A stretch of DNA of 64,000 bases. Origin: Isoetes taiwanensis. Lineage: Eukaryota; Streptophyta; Lycopodiopsida; Isoetales; Isoetaceae. The translations under genes were made by a program, and so were the position numbers. Positions within the stretch are counted from its first letter, which is position 1, and each line of letters begins with the position of its first letter. Positions 10,262 through 21,884 of the stretch are shown piece by piece. The notes beneath the pieces were generated by a model. The model was not told where the DNA came from. It saw nothing but the letters and a program-made list of their open reading frames with translations, and did no database searches. The stretch is taken from assembly GCA_021234155.1 (NCBI GenBank), contig JAJEKV010000086.1, forward strand, positions 1,552,001-1,616,000. The letters are read 5' to 3'.

Positions 10262-12061
10262 AAATGAAATGAAATGAAATGTTTTTATTACGTCCACTAA
10301 GACCATCAGGTCTATTAGACGCTTGATAAAAAAAGATTATACATCCTTCCAGCCATCTGATGAGCTTCCACAGTCAGAAGCATCATCTCTTATCTTACTC
10401 AACTCTTTCTCATTCTCATCTTTTAGTAATATCATGTCTATACTAGTAATACATGCGGTTCTTACATTCAAGACATCTATAATAAAATTTCCAAGATTAG
10501 AGGGAGGTAACTGAAATAAGTCGAGCATGTTCCCTCGTATCCCATATCTCTCCCTTAATGCTTCATAAGCTGGGCACAACAAGAGTGTATGTGTCTCGTC
10601 TTCGATCTCGTCATTTCCACATACCTGGCATGTTCTTCTCTCTCTAGGGATATTTTTCCATCTACCTTCTTCTATACCCAGATGATGGGAGCTGAGGCGC
10701 ATGCAAGAAATTGCCTTGCGCTTTATCCTTGACATGTCACTCTTCAAGTATTTTGCTTCAGAGAGTGTCGGGTTCATGACTCTTTGATATGCTGCCATTT
10801 TTGTTTTTGGGTCTTTCCATAATATTGCCTGCATCTTAGTTACCACCCAATCCCTAATCCCGTCTTTGGGGCAATCCTCTATGTTCATATTCCATTTGGC
10901 CAGCCATTTCTGAATGTTCCTATACCATCCATTTGACATGCTCTCAATCATAGCTAGACGTGGTAGTCTTTGCTCATCTAGCTTCTGTATCTTTTTCACA
11001 TATGTCAAAGTTTGTATTAATGCTTCGCCTTCCAAGGGAATCATACCCCACTCCGCTAACATCATTTCATAAGGGGTTTGAGTCTTGACTCCTAATTCCA
11101 TGCACAGAAACCTTTTCTGAATTTTTTCTACCTGAGCCCATAGGCAATTTGGTAATCCAGGTCCCCAAATCTCACATCCATATAGAACAACTGATTGAAC
11201 TAGGGATTTGTAAAGCATTCTTTTCATATCCATGTTCCAAACGTAAGCTTTTCCACAACTTCTTTGCATGGCATAAAGTGCTTTTAGACCTCCACTCGTT
11301 CTTTGTTCAATGCATTTGTTCCATCTAAAATTTCTGTCCAAGATCAGCCCCAAATACTTGTATGTGTCAGTGGCATCTATCTTCTGTCCCTTAAAATAAA
11401 AGTCATAGTTTTTCCTTGACCCCACTACCATTGATTGGGTCTTTGATAGGTTTACCTTCATGCCCATTGCATCACAGAAATTGGCTAATACATTAAGATG
11501 CTTCTGGAGATCTTCCTTCTCTTTCGAAATAAGTACTACATCATCGGCATATAAGAAGATAGCAAGAGCATAACCAGCAGTGGTGACACCCGATCCCCCA
11601 TGTTTTGTAATCCATTCTTCCAATTCATCTATAAATAGGCCAAATAGAGTTGGAGATAAAGGGCAGCCCTGCTTTACTCCAACATTACTTATCACCCTAT
11701 CTTTACATTTAGTGTTTAGAGGAAAAGATAATTCTACTAACACTTTCTCATACAATCTCTTAGTTGCATCTCTATATTCCACCGGGATATTTAACTGTCT
11801 CATTCTTTCCCATAGGCAATCCCTGGATACCATGTCGAATGCCTTACTAAAATCAACAAAAACAAGATATAGAGGTTTCTTTTTTCCCTTAACCTCATCC
11901 ATCACTACCTTGAGTGTAATCAGGTGATCAATTGTGGACCTTGTACGTCGGAACCCAGCTTGCCCTTTTGCTCTCAAATCATGCTCTTCAGTCCACTTGG
12001 CTATTTTTGTTTCTAATATGGAAGCAAAAAGCTTCGAGAATATGTTGGAGACCAAAATGGT
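10262..12061 (-). mobile_element. Non-L1 LINE, 5'-truncated (LINE-2)
   Basis: The 3' end on the plus strand reads (ATGAA)n-like tail (10262-10281), then TTTTTATTACGTCCACTAAGACC and a short hairpin GACC..GGTCT. This matches the end of the neighbouring LINE at 12285-12340. The element is cut at its 5' end in the RT domain, at the residues NNYR, directly against a (GA)n tract at 12074. Its single ORF is intact to the stop. Confidence 0.88.
10337..12061 (-). pseudogene. LINE-2 reverse transcriptase, truncated ORF2
   Basis: An open frame of about 570 codons. RT motifs appear in order: RAKGQAGFRRTRSTIDHLIT, VFVDFSKAFDMVSRD, VKQGCPLSPTLFGLF, and the catalytic YADDVVLIS box. The C-terminal part has a Cys/His cluster CQVCGNDEIEDETHTLLLCP followed by ALRERYG. 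There is no RNase H domain. It is close to the RT at 13385-14908 but not identical, so these are two families of one non-L1 clade. The frame has no start codon of its own because the 5' part is missing; otherwise it is strikingly intact. Confidence 0.88.
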
Positions 12062-12070
12062 TCTATAATT

Positions 12071-12282
<212 letters not shown>

Positions 12283-12486
12283 GAAGTGAAGTGTATTATT
12301 TCGTCTGGTGAGACCATCGAGGTCTATTAGACGCTAAAGAAAACTCTGATCTCATAGTCAAAAACAAATTCATGTGACAAGCCCTCACTTTGGGCTCATC
12401 ATCGCTCTCTATCCTCTCCTTCCTCCATCACATCCTTGTTAGCTTTTGGTATCGTCTCTCGCATTTGCAACATATCTAGCAAAAAA

Positions 12487-13416
12487 CTAGCAACTCTTGT
12501 TCTTTGGTAGTTCAAAGAACATTAGGAGATTAGGTACATCTACATCAAACCTGTCGTGTAGAGCTTGATAATTTGGGCATCTCAAAAATTGCGTGTTCCT
12601 CATCTTCGACCTCATTTGACCCACGGACCACCTGCATACTCTATATTCACGAGCAATCGCGTACCATCTCCCAACCTCCACCTCAAGGTGGTGTGCACTC
12701 ATTCTCATCCCCGCATATAGCGTGCCTTTTTTATGGAAATATTTTCATTTAGATAGCCCATTTCACTAAATGAGGATTCATAGACTCTCTATAATGCATC
12801 ATCTTCGTGCGGCCTTGTGCCATACCACATTCATCATCTGTTTCTCTCACCCATTCCTTAATCCTCGTCTTTATTACTCCCTAGATTTTCAATGCTAAGT
12901 CCCCACTTCTTCACCATACCATCCCCATACCACCCTTTTTCAAACGACTCTTTTTGTGCCAATCGTGGGTAAGTGTCTTCATCTTGATTGCCTAACTTGC
13001 TCAAATATGTAAGAAATTGGCATAAGGCTTCACATTTCGGAGGAAGCATTCCGCGATTCTCGCCAAAGATTACTTCATATGGAGTTTGTACCTTTACGCC
13101 TAGCTCTGCATGTAGAAATTTCTTTTGCACTTTCTCTATTTTTCGCCATTGGTCTTGAGGCAACCCCGCCCCCAAACCTCACATCCATATAGAACCCACC
13201 GCCACTACTAGTGTTTTGAAAAGCATTCTCTTCAAAATTTGAACTTCCATATGTTTTCTTTTGCACATTTCCTCTGCATTGCAAAAAGGCTTTGAGCCCG
13301 CCGTTTATCCTTTGCTCCTTTATGCGATTCCACCTAAAGTGTTTGTCCACGATTAAGCCCGTGTACTTATAGGACGCCGAGATCTCAACCACTTTTGCCC
13401 TTATAAGTGAACTCAT
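12487..13416 (-). pseudogene. LINE-3 ORF2 C-terminal part, broken
   Basis: Frames at 13075-13416, 12858-13175 and 12487-12708 together parallel the end of LINE-2: YKYTGLIVDKHFRWNR, then EKVQKKFLHAELGVKVQTPY, then RMSAHHLEVEVGRW and RCPNYQALHDRFD. Each join needs a frameshift. It is more decayed than the RT domain upstream. Confidence 0.8.
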
Positions 13417-14908
13417 AGTTCTTGTCTAGCGTTGTTCCAAATATCACCACTTTGGTCTTGCTCAAGTTTACATGTAAACCCTTGGCATCACAAAAAGAAG
13501 CCAACACATCTAGGTGCTTTTGCATCCCTTCCTTACTTCGTGCAATCAGCACAATATCATCAGCATAGAGCAGCAGCTGAATAACATATCCAGCAAGTGA
13601 GGTGCCACCATCGCCTAGACTGGCAACCCATTCTTCCAGTTCATCAATAAATATCCCAAATAAAGTTGGAGATAGTGGGCAACCCTGCTTAACTCCTATA
13701 TTACTGTCCACTTTCTCTCTACACTCATTCACATAAGGGAAAGAAAGTTGCACCCATACCTTTTCATATAGCATTTTCACCGCATCTCTATATGCATCAG
13801 GCACATTTATTCTTTCCAGGCTGACCCACAAATTATCCCTGCACACTGTGTCAAATGCTTTGGTACAATCTATAAATGCAGCGAAAAGTGGCTTTCTTTT
13901 TCCCTTGACTGCGTCTATCATAGCTCGGAAAGTGACTAAGTGGTCGATGGTAGACTTTCGAGGCCTAAAACCTGCCTGCCCCTTAGCCCTAACATCATGC
14001 TGCTCAGTCCATGTACTGATTTTGGATTCTACTATGGTGGCATAAAGCTTCGCAAAAAGATTGCAAACCATGATCATTCTGTAATTATTGGGGTCAGTTT
14101 TGTCACCTGCCTTATGAATTGGTATCACCCTGTTCATTTGCCACGTATCAGGAAACCCATCCCTAGTAACAGCATTTAGTAGATGTACTAGTGCATCCAC
14201 CATTTGTGGCCCAGCCCATTTAAGTAGCTCCGCCACCAAACCAAGGGAGTCTGGCGCCTTTCTATTTGCCAATTTTTGTAGCCCCTCCTGCACATCCGCA
14301 CTGGAAAAGGTGAGATCACCCCTCACTGTACCCACATTGTCGCTTATCCCCTCCACATGATATAGCTTTTTAACCTGATGCATCAGATCCTCCACTTGTA
14401 ATTGTGGTGTTTCATATTTGCCCTGCTTAAGCTTCTTCCAAAAATCAAACGGGTGAGTGAGCAAAGATTTGACCAACTCCTCCTGCTTGCGTTGCAAAAA
14501 GGCCCTTTTTTTCCTCTTCACTAGAGTTTTAAACTCCTTAATGAGTTGCGACCGTTCCTCCCCATATGCCAGCTTATATTGCCTTCTTTTCTCTTTGCAT
14601 TCCGCGTCGAACCACCCATTGCAAGGGAGTCCTTTTTGCCTGCGCGCTGATGTGAAACAGCTTCTAGCAGTCTCTAGCATAAGAGACGACAAGATAGAGC
14701 TCGTCTCATCTGCCCCATGTGGCCATTCCATATTTTCTATGCGTTTTTCAAAAGCAGAAAGATACAATTCTGCCTTCCTGTCATCAACATAAATCTTATT
14801 AGCTACATGATGCAATCGGGTCATTATGTAGATTTTTCCACGTGAGAACTTAATACTAGCAATGATGGGTACATGATCCGATTCACTCCTTTCCTCCAAA
14901 ATTTGCAT
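13385..14908 (-). pseudogene. LINE-3 reverse transcriptase
   Basis: A 507-codon frame. It opens with SDHVPIIASIKF, the C-terminal active-site His of the endonuclease (SDH). After a linker with NRKAPDSLGLVAELLKWAGP it continues into RT motifs: KGQAGFRPRKSTIDHLVTFR, FIDCTKAFDTVCRDNLW, VKQGCPLSPTLFGIF and YADDIVLIA. The domain itself has no internal stop. It is broken from the endonuclease by a frameshift near 14890 and from the C-terminal part near 13400. Confidence 0.9.
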
Positions 14909-15649
14909 GTCTATAACATGCTGCTCGCAAAATAAAATTTGGTGCTATGAAATAATCAACCACACTCTTGCCACGACATGTGCATTTATCTGTATTAGGA
15001 AATCTTTTTGTGCCATTATAGATTAACATTTCCAGACCACTACACATACCTAGCAAGGCATTCCCCATAGGAGTGGGCCATTGGTCCATATCTTGAGAAA
15101 CCCGATTCCATCCTATTTCCCCTATTTCAGTTTCATCCAATTGATCCATCCATATAGGATCCCCGCGATCACTTGACATGGCTGCTTGTTTACTAGCTGT
15201 CCTGCCATTAAAATCACCTACTAGCACCACTTTGCCCGACGCCAAAAAATATGAGACATCCACATTTCCGGTGTTAGAAAAGGGTCATCCATATCTAAGC
15301 CATACATCCTATATATCATTTGCTTTAGTGGAGGAAAGTAGCGTACCGCAATATAAATATTCTGCCCATTTCCCGATATTTCCACCCAGATGTATTGTTT
15401 AGAGTCCTTAGCCAATCTTACCATGTGAGCAAACTCTTGTCTAACGTAGCATGCAATCCCCCCATATCCACGCCTTCTCCAGCCTTTTATGTTCCAAACT
15501 GAGTGCACTATTATGAAACCTGGTATATCTGGTAATCCATTTTCCTCATGTTCCCATGTTTCTGAGAAAAAGACCAAGTCTATAGATGCTAGAACATCAC
15601 CCATTGAATCTACCTTCTCACTATTCAACCGGTTAATGTTCCATGCCAT
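14883..15649 (-). pseudogene. LINE-3 endonuclease (APE-like)
   Basis: Two frames overlap: MAWNINRLNSEKVDSM..LVFFSETWEHE, with the catalytic Asn and Glu of the exonuclease-endonuclease-phosphatase fold, and VVLVGDFNGRT, with the GDFN box, followed by GKSVVDYFIAP. A frameshift joins them near 15240. It starts 21 bases after ORF1 ends, so ORF2 probably follows ORF1 closely on one transcript. Confidence 0.87.
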
Positions 15650-15670
15650 AATCCTGATGGTCTCTATTTC

Positions 15671-17041
15671 CTATTCCTCAACATGCACTCGCCCACCTCT
15701 CCATACTGCCCTCTTATTGTTCTGCTTTGCATTTTTAAATTTCTGAATTTCAGCCTGGTGGAGCGCGTACTGTTCCTTGGTGAGATCTTCGTTGATCCAA
15801 ATATTTTGCCCACTCAAAGATTTTCTTTTCTGTAGTACCTTCATCCTATCACTACGGTTGGAGAACTTGAGCACCACATTGCGTGGCTTTGGACCTTTCA
15901 TCCCAACTCTGTAAGCATCTTCAACAGCGATTCCATCCACCTGCAATGTGTTCTCAATGAAACTAGAGACCACCTCTTTAGTGACTTCCCCATCCTGCTC
16001 TGGCAGCCCTGCAATTCTCAAATTGAGTGCCCGTTTTTGCCTTTCTTGCTGCTCCAGAATATCTTCCATCCTGCTATTCAATTTATTGACTACATCTTGG
16101 AATGAGTTATGTTCATCTCCCTCGTAGTATTCATCCTTCGAGATCTCCTTATGTTTTAGTTCTGCAATCTCCTCTCGTAGCACCCTGTTTTCTTGTTTCA
16201 GATCTGATAAGGTTTCAGATATTTGCCGAAGAGCACGTACCATTTCTGATTCTTTTGAGATCGCTTCCTTTCTCATATGATCCAGGGTATCCATTAGTTT
16301 CAGCATCACCATGTTGAGGTTATTTATCATGCTCAACAATTCTGGTCCAGTCTGGTTAGTTAATGAACATGGGCTGCCCTGCATCCCCTGCATATGCATG
16401 AATTGTGAGCCCTGTATTGGAACGTAACCCTGCTGCATTCCATTTGCATTGAAACCAAGCCCATTCCCCACAGACCAGAAACCATTCCCGGGCCCTTTTT
16501 CCTGCATCAAATTAGCTGTTTGCATTGTGGGCATGATTGTTTGCCCAGCTGCTAGTATGGGATCCGAGATCAGACCTGCGGGATAGGTTTGCAACGCCGG
16601 CTTGTCATGCTCTGTTATGCCAGGTATGTTTATGTCATGTTTACCAAGGAACTCTGTTATGCCAGGTACTAACCCTTTCCCCCCTGTCGATTCTTGCTGC
16701 AGATCCTCCATGCCTTCAGCCGAACCTGCCAGTCCCAAGATTTCTGATTCTACAGTGTCTGAATCCGATGATGCCGAAGATTCCACCTCCTTTGGCTTTT
16801 TAAATCCTTTTTTATTCCCTGATTTCGCCCCTCCTGACGCAGACCCGGCCCCATCTTTGGCTGCTGCAACCCCTGATGCAGACCCAGCCACATCCTTGGC
16901 TGCTGTATCGCCATTCGATCCAGATAAAAGCCCACCCCCTGGTGTAGACCCGGCCCCATCCTTGGCTGCTGGTGTAACACCCCTCGATCCAGGTAGAGAC
17001 CCAGCTCCATCGATTTTCTTTGCCCTAGTTTTCTGCGCCAT
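15671..17041 (-). CDS. LINE-3 ORF1 protein, coiled-coil RNA-binding type
   Basis: An intact frame of 456 residues with the ATG touching the (GA)n tract. Residues 1-90 are low-complexity Gly/Ala/Ser repeats (KDGAGS recurs five times). Residues 250-310 form a heptad coiled coil (ISETLSDLKQENRVLREEIA). Residues 330-440 (ALNLRIAGLPEQDGE..VEDAYRVGMKGPKPRNVVLKF) resemble the RRM-like core of L1-type ORF1 proteins, which bind the element's RNA as trimers. That match is by eye. The frame's intactness contrasts with the broken ORF2. Confidence 0.75.
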   Translation of the reverse strand: MAQKTRAKKIDGAGSLPGSRGVTPAAKDGAGSTPGGGLLSGSNGDTAAKDVAGSASGVAAAKDGAGSASGGAKSGNKKGFKKPKEVESSASSDSDTVESEILGLAGSAEGMEDLQQESTGGKGLVPGITEFLGKHDINIPGITEHDKPALQTYPAGLISDPILAAGQTIMPTMQTANLMQEKGPGNGFWSVGNGLGFNANGMQQGYVPIQGSQFMHMQGMQGSPCSLTNQTGPELLSMINNLNMVMLKLMDTLDHMRKEAISKESEMVRALRQISETLSDLKQENRVLREEIAELKHKEISKDEYYEGDEHNSFQDVVNKLNSRMEDILEQQERQKRALNLRIAGLPEQDGEVTKEVVSSFIENTLQVDGIAVEDAYRVGMKGPKPRNVVLKFSNRSDRMKVLQKRKSLSGQNIWINEDLTKEQYALHQAEIQKFKNAKQNNKRAVWRGGRVHVEE

Positions 17042-17207
<166 letters not shown>

Positions 17208-17270
17208 CTTTTTTATGCCTCAAATCCATTTTTTGAGCATATGCACATAATCTCAGGTCCCAATCAGCTG

Positions 17271-18405
17271 AAACATGCCAAGGTGGCTCAAACATACACA
17301 AGGTGGCTCAAACATGCCACAAAGATGGCTCCAACATGCCAAGGTGGCTCCAACATGCCACGCGGGCTCTAACATGCCATGCAGGCTCCAATATGCCAAC
17401 GTGGCGCAAACATGCCACGTGGGCTCCACCATGCCACCTAGGCTCCAACATGCCAATGTGGCTCACAACATGTCACCTAGGCTTAAATATGCCAAGTTGG
17501 CTCAAGCATGCCACCTAGGCTCCAGCATGCCACCGTAGCTCTAACATGCCACCTAGGCTCAAACATGCCAAAGTGGCTCAAACATGCCACGTGGGCTCCA
17601 ACATGCCACCTACATGCCACCTAGGCTCCAACATGACAAGGTGGCTCAAACATGCCACATGGGCATCAACATGCCACCTAGGCTCCAACATGCCAAGGTG
17701 GCTCAAACATGCCACGTGGGCTCCAACATGCCACGTGGGTTCCAACATGCCAAGGTGGCTCTAACATGCCACCTAGGCTCAAACATGCCAAGGTGGCTCC
17801 AACATGCAAAATGACTCAAACATGCCACCTAGGCTCCAACGTGCTCAAACATGCCATGCAGGCTCCATCATGCCACCTATGCTCCAACTTGCCAAGGTGG
17901 CTCAAATATGCCACGTGGGCTCCAACATGCCACCTAGGCTCCAACATTCCTAGGTGGCTCATACATGCCACATAGGCTCAAACATACCATGCAGGCTCAC
18001 TTAGGCTCCAACATGCCAAGGTGGCTCCAACATGCCACCTAGGCTCAAACGTGCCAAGGTGGCTCAAACATGCCACCTAGGCTCCAACATGCCACCTAGG
18101 CTCAAACATGCCAGGTGGCTCAAACATGCCAAGGTGGGCTCAAACATGCCACCTAGGCTCCAACATGCCAAGGTGGCTCAAATATGCCACGTGGGCTCCA
18201 CCATGCCACCTAGGCTCCAACATGCCAAGGTGGCTCACAACATGCACCTAGGCTTAAATATGCCAAGTTGGCTCAAACATGCCACTTAGGCTCCAATATT
18301 ACTAGGTGGCTCAAACATGCCACCTAGGCTCAAACATGCCAAGGTGGCTCCTGGCTCAGGCATGCCACCTAGGCTCAAGCATGCCACCTAGGCACCCCAA
18401 GTGGT
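17271..18405 (+). repeat. 19-bp minisatellite array, block 1
   Basis: About 58 copies of a 19-bp unit, consensus AACATGCCACCTAGGCTCC. Three main variants differ in the centre (CCTAGG, AAGGTGG, ACGTGGG); each keeps GCC and GGC facing each other around a short core, so every unit is an imperfect palindrome. Because 19 is not a multiple of 3, the array yields long Pro/His/Leu-rich frames in all phases; these are artefacts. Some units are truncated or joined out of phase, for example near 17600 and 17830. Confidence 0.95.
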
Positions 18406-18621
18406 GACATGGCATGCCAAGTAAGCAAGGTCAAGTTTTGACTAGGCAAAAATGAAAAGATGTCCATCTTTGGTCTTTTCATTGGGTGATGTTGGCAAAT
18501 TTTAGGTGACATGGCTGGTGACATGGATATGATGACTAGGACTTTATGCAAGAAATATGATAACCTTTGAAATTTTTGTAGAGGAGTTTGGCAAGGGATA
18601 GAATAGAGGGAGCTTGGAGAA

Positions 18622-20425
18622 CTTAAAGCGCTGACACCCTTCCCCAAATCGAACCAGGCCAGGACTTTGCGCAGCTTTCTCAACAGAGGGGAGAGGCCAG
18701 ACCCCAGGAGATGGACCTCAGAAAGGTTGTCGAGGCAGCCTTTCCTATCAGCGCTCCTCTGAGAGGGCAAAGTCAGTTCACAGTTTTGGAGTGGGAGAGT
18801 TGCCCGTCCGTGGCCAGGGCCCTTCGTGAGATGATCTTTGGGGCGAACTGCTTCCGGAAGGTTTTAAGGGTCCGTCTTCTGGCATCAACACTCTCCCTCT
18901 ACGTGATGACATTATGCAAGATCCTGGTCAAATCTGACTAGGATACGGCCTTCGAAAGGTAAACCCTGTGTGTTGCTAGGTTATTGAAGGGTTTGCGTTA
19001 TGGAGGTCGAGTTTTAGTCGGTTGCACTTGGTACATGGTCAAGAAGCTGCAGTTGAAAATGTGAAGCAATAGGAACTGAGGGCATGGGATTTGGATTTAT
19101 CTTCCTCCCAGTGTGGCAATTAGAAGTCAAGAGCACCTTTTGCAGTAGCAAAATTGTTTGGGATCATTCGGGATGGCCAATAGATCCAAACTCTGTTATT
19201 TCAGTTGCCATGGCTCCGCATGTGTGTTTAGCAAAGGTGCACATAGCTATCCAAGAAAACGACCACGTTTTGGCCTCCGAAACGTAAACCCTACAATAAC
19301 CTAATAACACACATGGTTTACGTTTCGGAGGCCAAAACATGGTCATTTTCTTGGATAGCTAGATGTGCCTTTGCTAAGCACACATGCGGAGCCATGGCAA
19401 CTGAATGATCCCAAACAATTTTGCCATCTCGAATGATCCCAAACAATTTTGCTACTGCAAAAGGCGCTCTTGACTTCTAATTGCCACACTGGGAGGAGGA
19501 TAAATCCAAACCCCATTCCGTCGGTTCTTATTGCATCGCATTTTCAACTGCAAGTTCTCGACCATGTCCCAAGTGCAACCGACTAAAATTCGACCTCCAT
19601 AACGTAAACCCTTCAATAACCTAGCAACACACAGGGTTTACGTTTCGGAGGCCATATCCTAGTCAGATTCGACCACAATCTTGCACAATGTCATCACGTA
19701 AAGGGAGGGTGTTGACGCCAGAAGATGGACCCTTAAAACCTTCCGAAAGCAGTTCGCCCCAAAGGTCCTCTCCCGAAGGCTCCTGGCCACGGACGGGCAA
19801 CTCTCCCACTCTGGAATTGTGAACTGACTCTGCCAATGGACTCAAAACGTCGACATTACCCTGGGGACCAAGTTTCGTGGGCAGAAGACCACCCCTTCTC
19901 CAAGAAGCGCCAAAGTAGCTCATGTCCAACACGTTCATAGTCAATTGGCCCAAGAGGTGGTTGTGGAATACTGCCATGTAGATGGTTCGTGTTTCTTTCA
20001 TTGCAAAAAATGACCGTATAACTTGGTCCCTGGGGTAATTTCGTCATTCCGAATGACATGGAAAAGTCGAATCTCCATTCCGGAGCCATTATACTGCCCC
20101 AACGACAAAACACTTGGGTTTCTACACGGTCGACCGCAGTACGCTTCGCGGTTTGATAAGTTCTCCCAGACCGATCCTAGATTTTTTTTAACATGCTCAA
20201 AGCAGGTTACTTGAACAGTGGATTCAACGGTTGGATAGGGAAGATGAGCTCTGGGAGGGGGGCATTGGCATTTGCCCTCCCGAAGGAGCACTGGCAGGAA
20301 AGGCTGCCTCGTCAACCTTTCTGAGGTCCATCTCCTGGGGTCTGGCCTCTCCCCTCTGGTGAGGAAGCCGCGCAAAGTCCTGGCCTAGTTCGATTTGGGG
20401 AAGGGTGTCAGCGCTTTAAGTCCCA
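18622..20425. mobile_element. Foldback structure 1: long inverted repeat
   Basis: The left arm (18622-19290) and right arm (19315-20425) are inverted copies. Paired landmarks: CTTAAAGCGCTGACACCC (18622) with GGGTGTCAGCGCTTTAAG (20405-20422); the CTCCCTCTACGTGATGA block (18892) with its mirror (19693); and the TTTTGCAGTAGCAAAATTG block (19137) with its mirror (19450). The right arm has about 400 extra bases (19860-20260) missing from the left. No transposase ORF is present. Long inverted arms next to tandem repeats are the layout of foldback elements. Confidence 0.85.
19268..19337. other. Central palindrome of foldback 1
   Basis: Perfect 23-bp arms (19268-19290 and 19315-19337; core CCTCCGAAACGTAAACC and its complement) enclose a 24-base loop. 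Related modules with GTAAACCCT..GGTTATT..AGGGTTT recur near 18950-19000, 19597-19652, 21967-22030, 22300-22358 and 22620-22682. Confidence 0.9.
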
Positions 20426-20431
20426 CGTGGC

Positions 20432-20700
20432 ATGTTTGAGCCAACTAGGTGGCATGTTGGAGCCCATGTGGCATGTTTGAGCCACCTTGGCATGTTGGAG
20501 CCTAGTTGGCATGTTGGACATCATGTGGGATGTTTGAGCCACCTTGGAATGTCGGAGCCTAGGTGGCATGTTGGAGCCTGCATGGCATTTCGGAGGCTAG
20601 GTGGCATGTTTGAGCCTAGGTGGCATGTTTGAGCCACCTTGGCATGTTTGAGCCTAGGTGGCATGTTGGAGCCCATGTGGCATGTTGGGGCCTAGGTGGC
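20432..20700 (-). repeat. 19-bp minisatellite, block 2 (inverted)
   Basis: About 14 units of the same satellite in the opposite orientation (GGAGCCTAGGTGGCATGTT). It follows the right arm of foldback 1, mirroring block 1 beside the left arm. Confidence 0.92.
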
Positions 20701-20730
20701 GCCAACATGCCACCTAGGCCCCAACATGCC
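20679..20730. other. Satellite orientation switch
   Basis: Perfect 22-bp arms 20679-20700 and 20709-20730 around 8 bases (GCCAACAT) mark the point where the satellite changes strand. This is a second palindrome centre, independent of the one at 19300. Confidence 0.9.
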
Positions 20731-21880
20731 ATGGTGGCTCAAACATGCCACGTGGGCTCCAACATGCCACCTAGGCTCCAACGTGCCAAGGTGGCTCCAA
20801 CATGCCACATGGGCTCCAACATGCCACGTGGGCTCCAACATGCCAAGGTGGCTCTAACATGCCACCTAGTCTCGAACATGCCAAGGTGGCTCCAACATGC
20901 CACCTAGGCCCCAACATGCCAAGGTGGCTCAAACATGCCATGTGGGCTCCAACATGCCACCTAGGCTCCAACATGCCACCTAGGCTAAAACATGCCACCT
21001 AGGCTCTAACATGCCACCTTGGCTCAAACATGCCAAGGTGGCTCCAACATGCCACCTAGGCTCCAACATGCCATCGTGGCTCTAACATGCCACCTAGGCT
21101 CAAACATGCCAAGATGGCTCAAACATGCCAAGTGGGCTCCAACATGCCACCTAGGCTCCATAATGCCAAGGTGGCTCAAACATGCACCTAGGCTCCAACA
21201 TGACAAGGTGGCTCAAAGATGCCAAGGTGGCTCAAACATGCCACGTGGGCTCCAACATGCCACCTAGGCTCCAACATGCCAAGGTGGCCACATGTCACGT
21301 GGGCTCCAACATGCCACGTGGGCTCCAACATGCCAAGGTGGCTCTAACATGCCACCTAGGCTCGAACATGCCAAGGTGGCTCCAACATGCCACCTAGGCC
21401 CCAACATGCCAAGGTGGCTCAAACATGCCATGTGGGCTCCCACATGCCACCTAGGCTAAAACATGCCACCTAGGCTCTAACATGCCAAGATGGCTCCAAC
21501 ATGCCATCATACCTAGGCTCAAACATGCCAAGGTGGCTCAAACATGCCACATGGGCTCCAACACGCCACCTAGGCTCCAGCATGCCAAGGTGGCTCAAAC
21601 ATGCCACCTAGGCTCCAACATGACAAGGTGGCTCAAAGATGCCAAGGTGGCTCAAACATGCCACGTGGGCTCCAACATGCCACCTAGGCTCCAACATGCC
21701 AAGGTGGCTCCAACATGCCACGTGGGCTCCAACATGCCAAGGTGGCTCCAACATGACAAAATGGCTCAAACATGCCACCTAGACTCCAAGATGCCACATG
21801 GGCTCCAACATGCCACCTATGCTCCAACTTGCCAAGGAGGCTCAAATATGCCACGTGGGCTCTAACATGCCAAGGTGAAT
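20701..21880 (+). repeat. 19-bp minisatellite array, block 3, with higher-order repeats
   Basis: About 60 units in the orientation of block 1. Larger duplications are visible: the series containing CTCGAACATG at 20871 and 21361 repeats with a 490-bp shift, and GGCTCCAACATGACAAGG at 21191 and 21611 with a 420-bp shift. So blocks of 22-26 units were copied together. Confidence 0.92.
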
Positions 21881-21884
21881 CAAA

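Larger units (their letters stand above)
12285..17041 (-). mobile_element. Non-L1 LINE, nearly full length (LINE-3)
   Basis: ORF1 (15671-17041), an endonuclease (14883-15649), a reverse transcriptase (13385-14908) and a C-terminal region (12487-13416) follow one another on the minus strand. The 3' end (GTATTATTTCGTCTGGTGAGACC, with a (GAAGT)n tail) matches that of LINE-2. The 5' end abuts a (GA)n tract at 17042, and the 3' tail runs into another at 12273. ORF2 is broken by frameshifts near 13400, 13170, 12850 and 14890. Confidence 0.9.
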
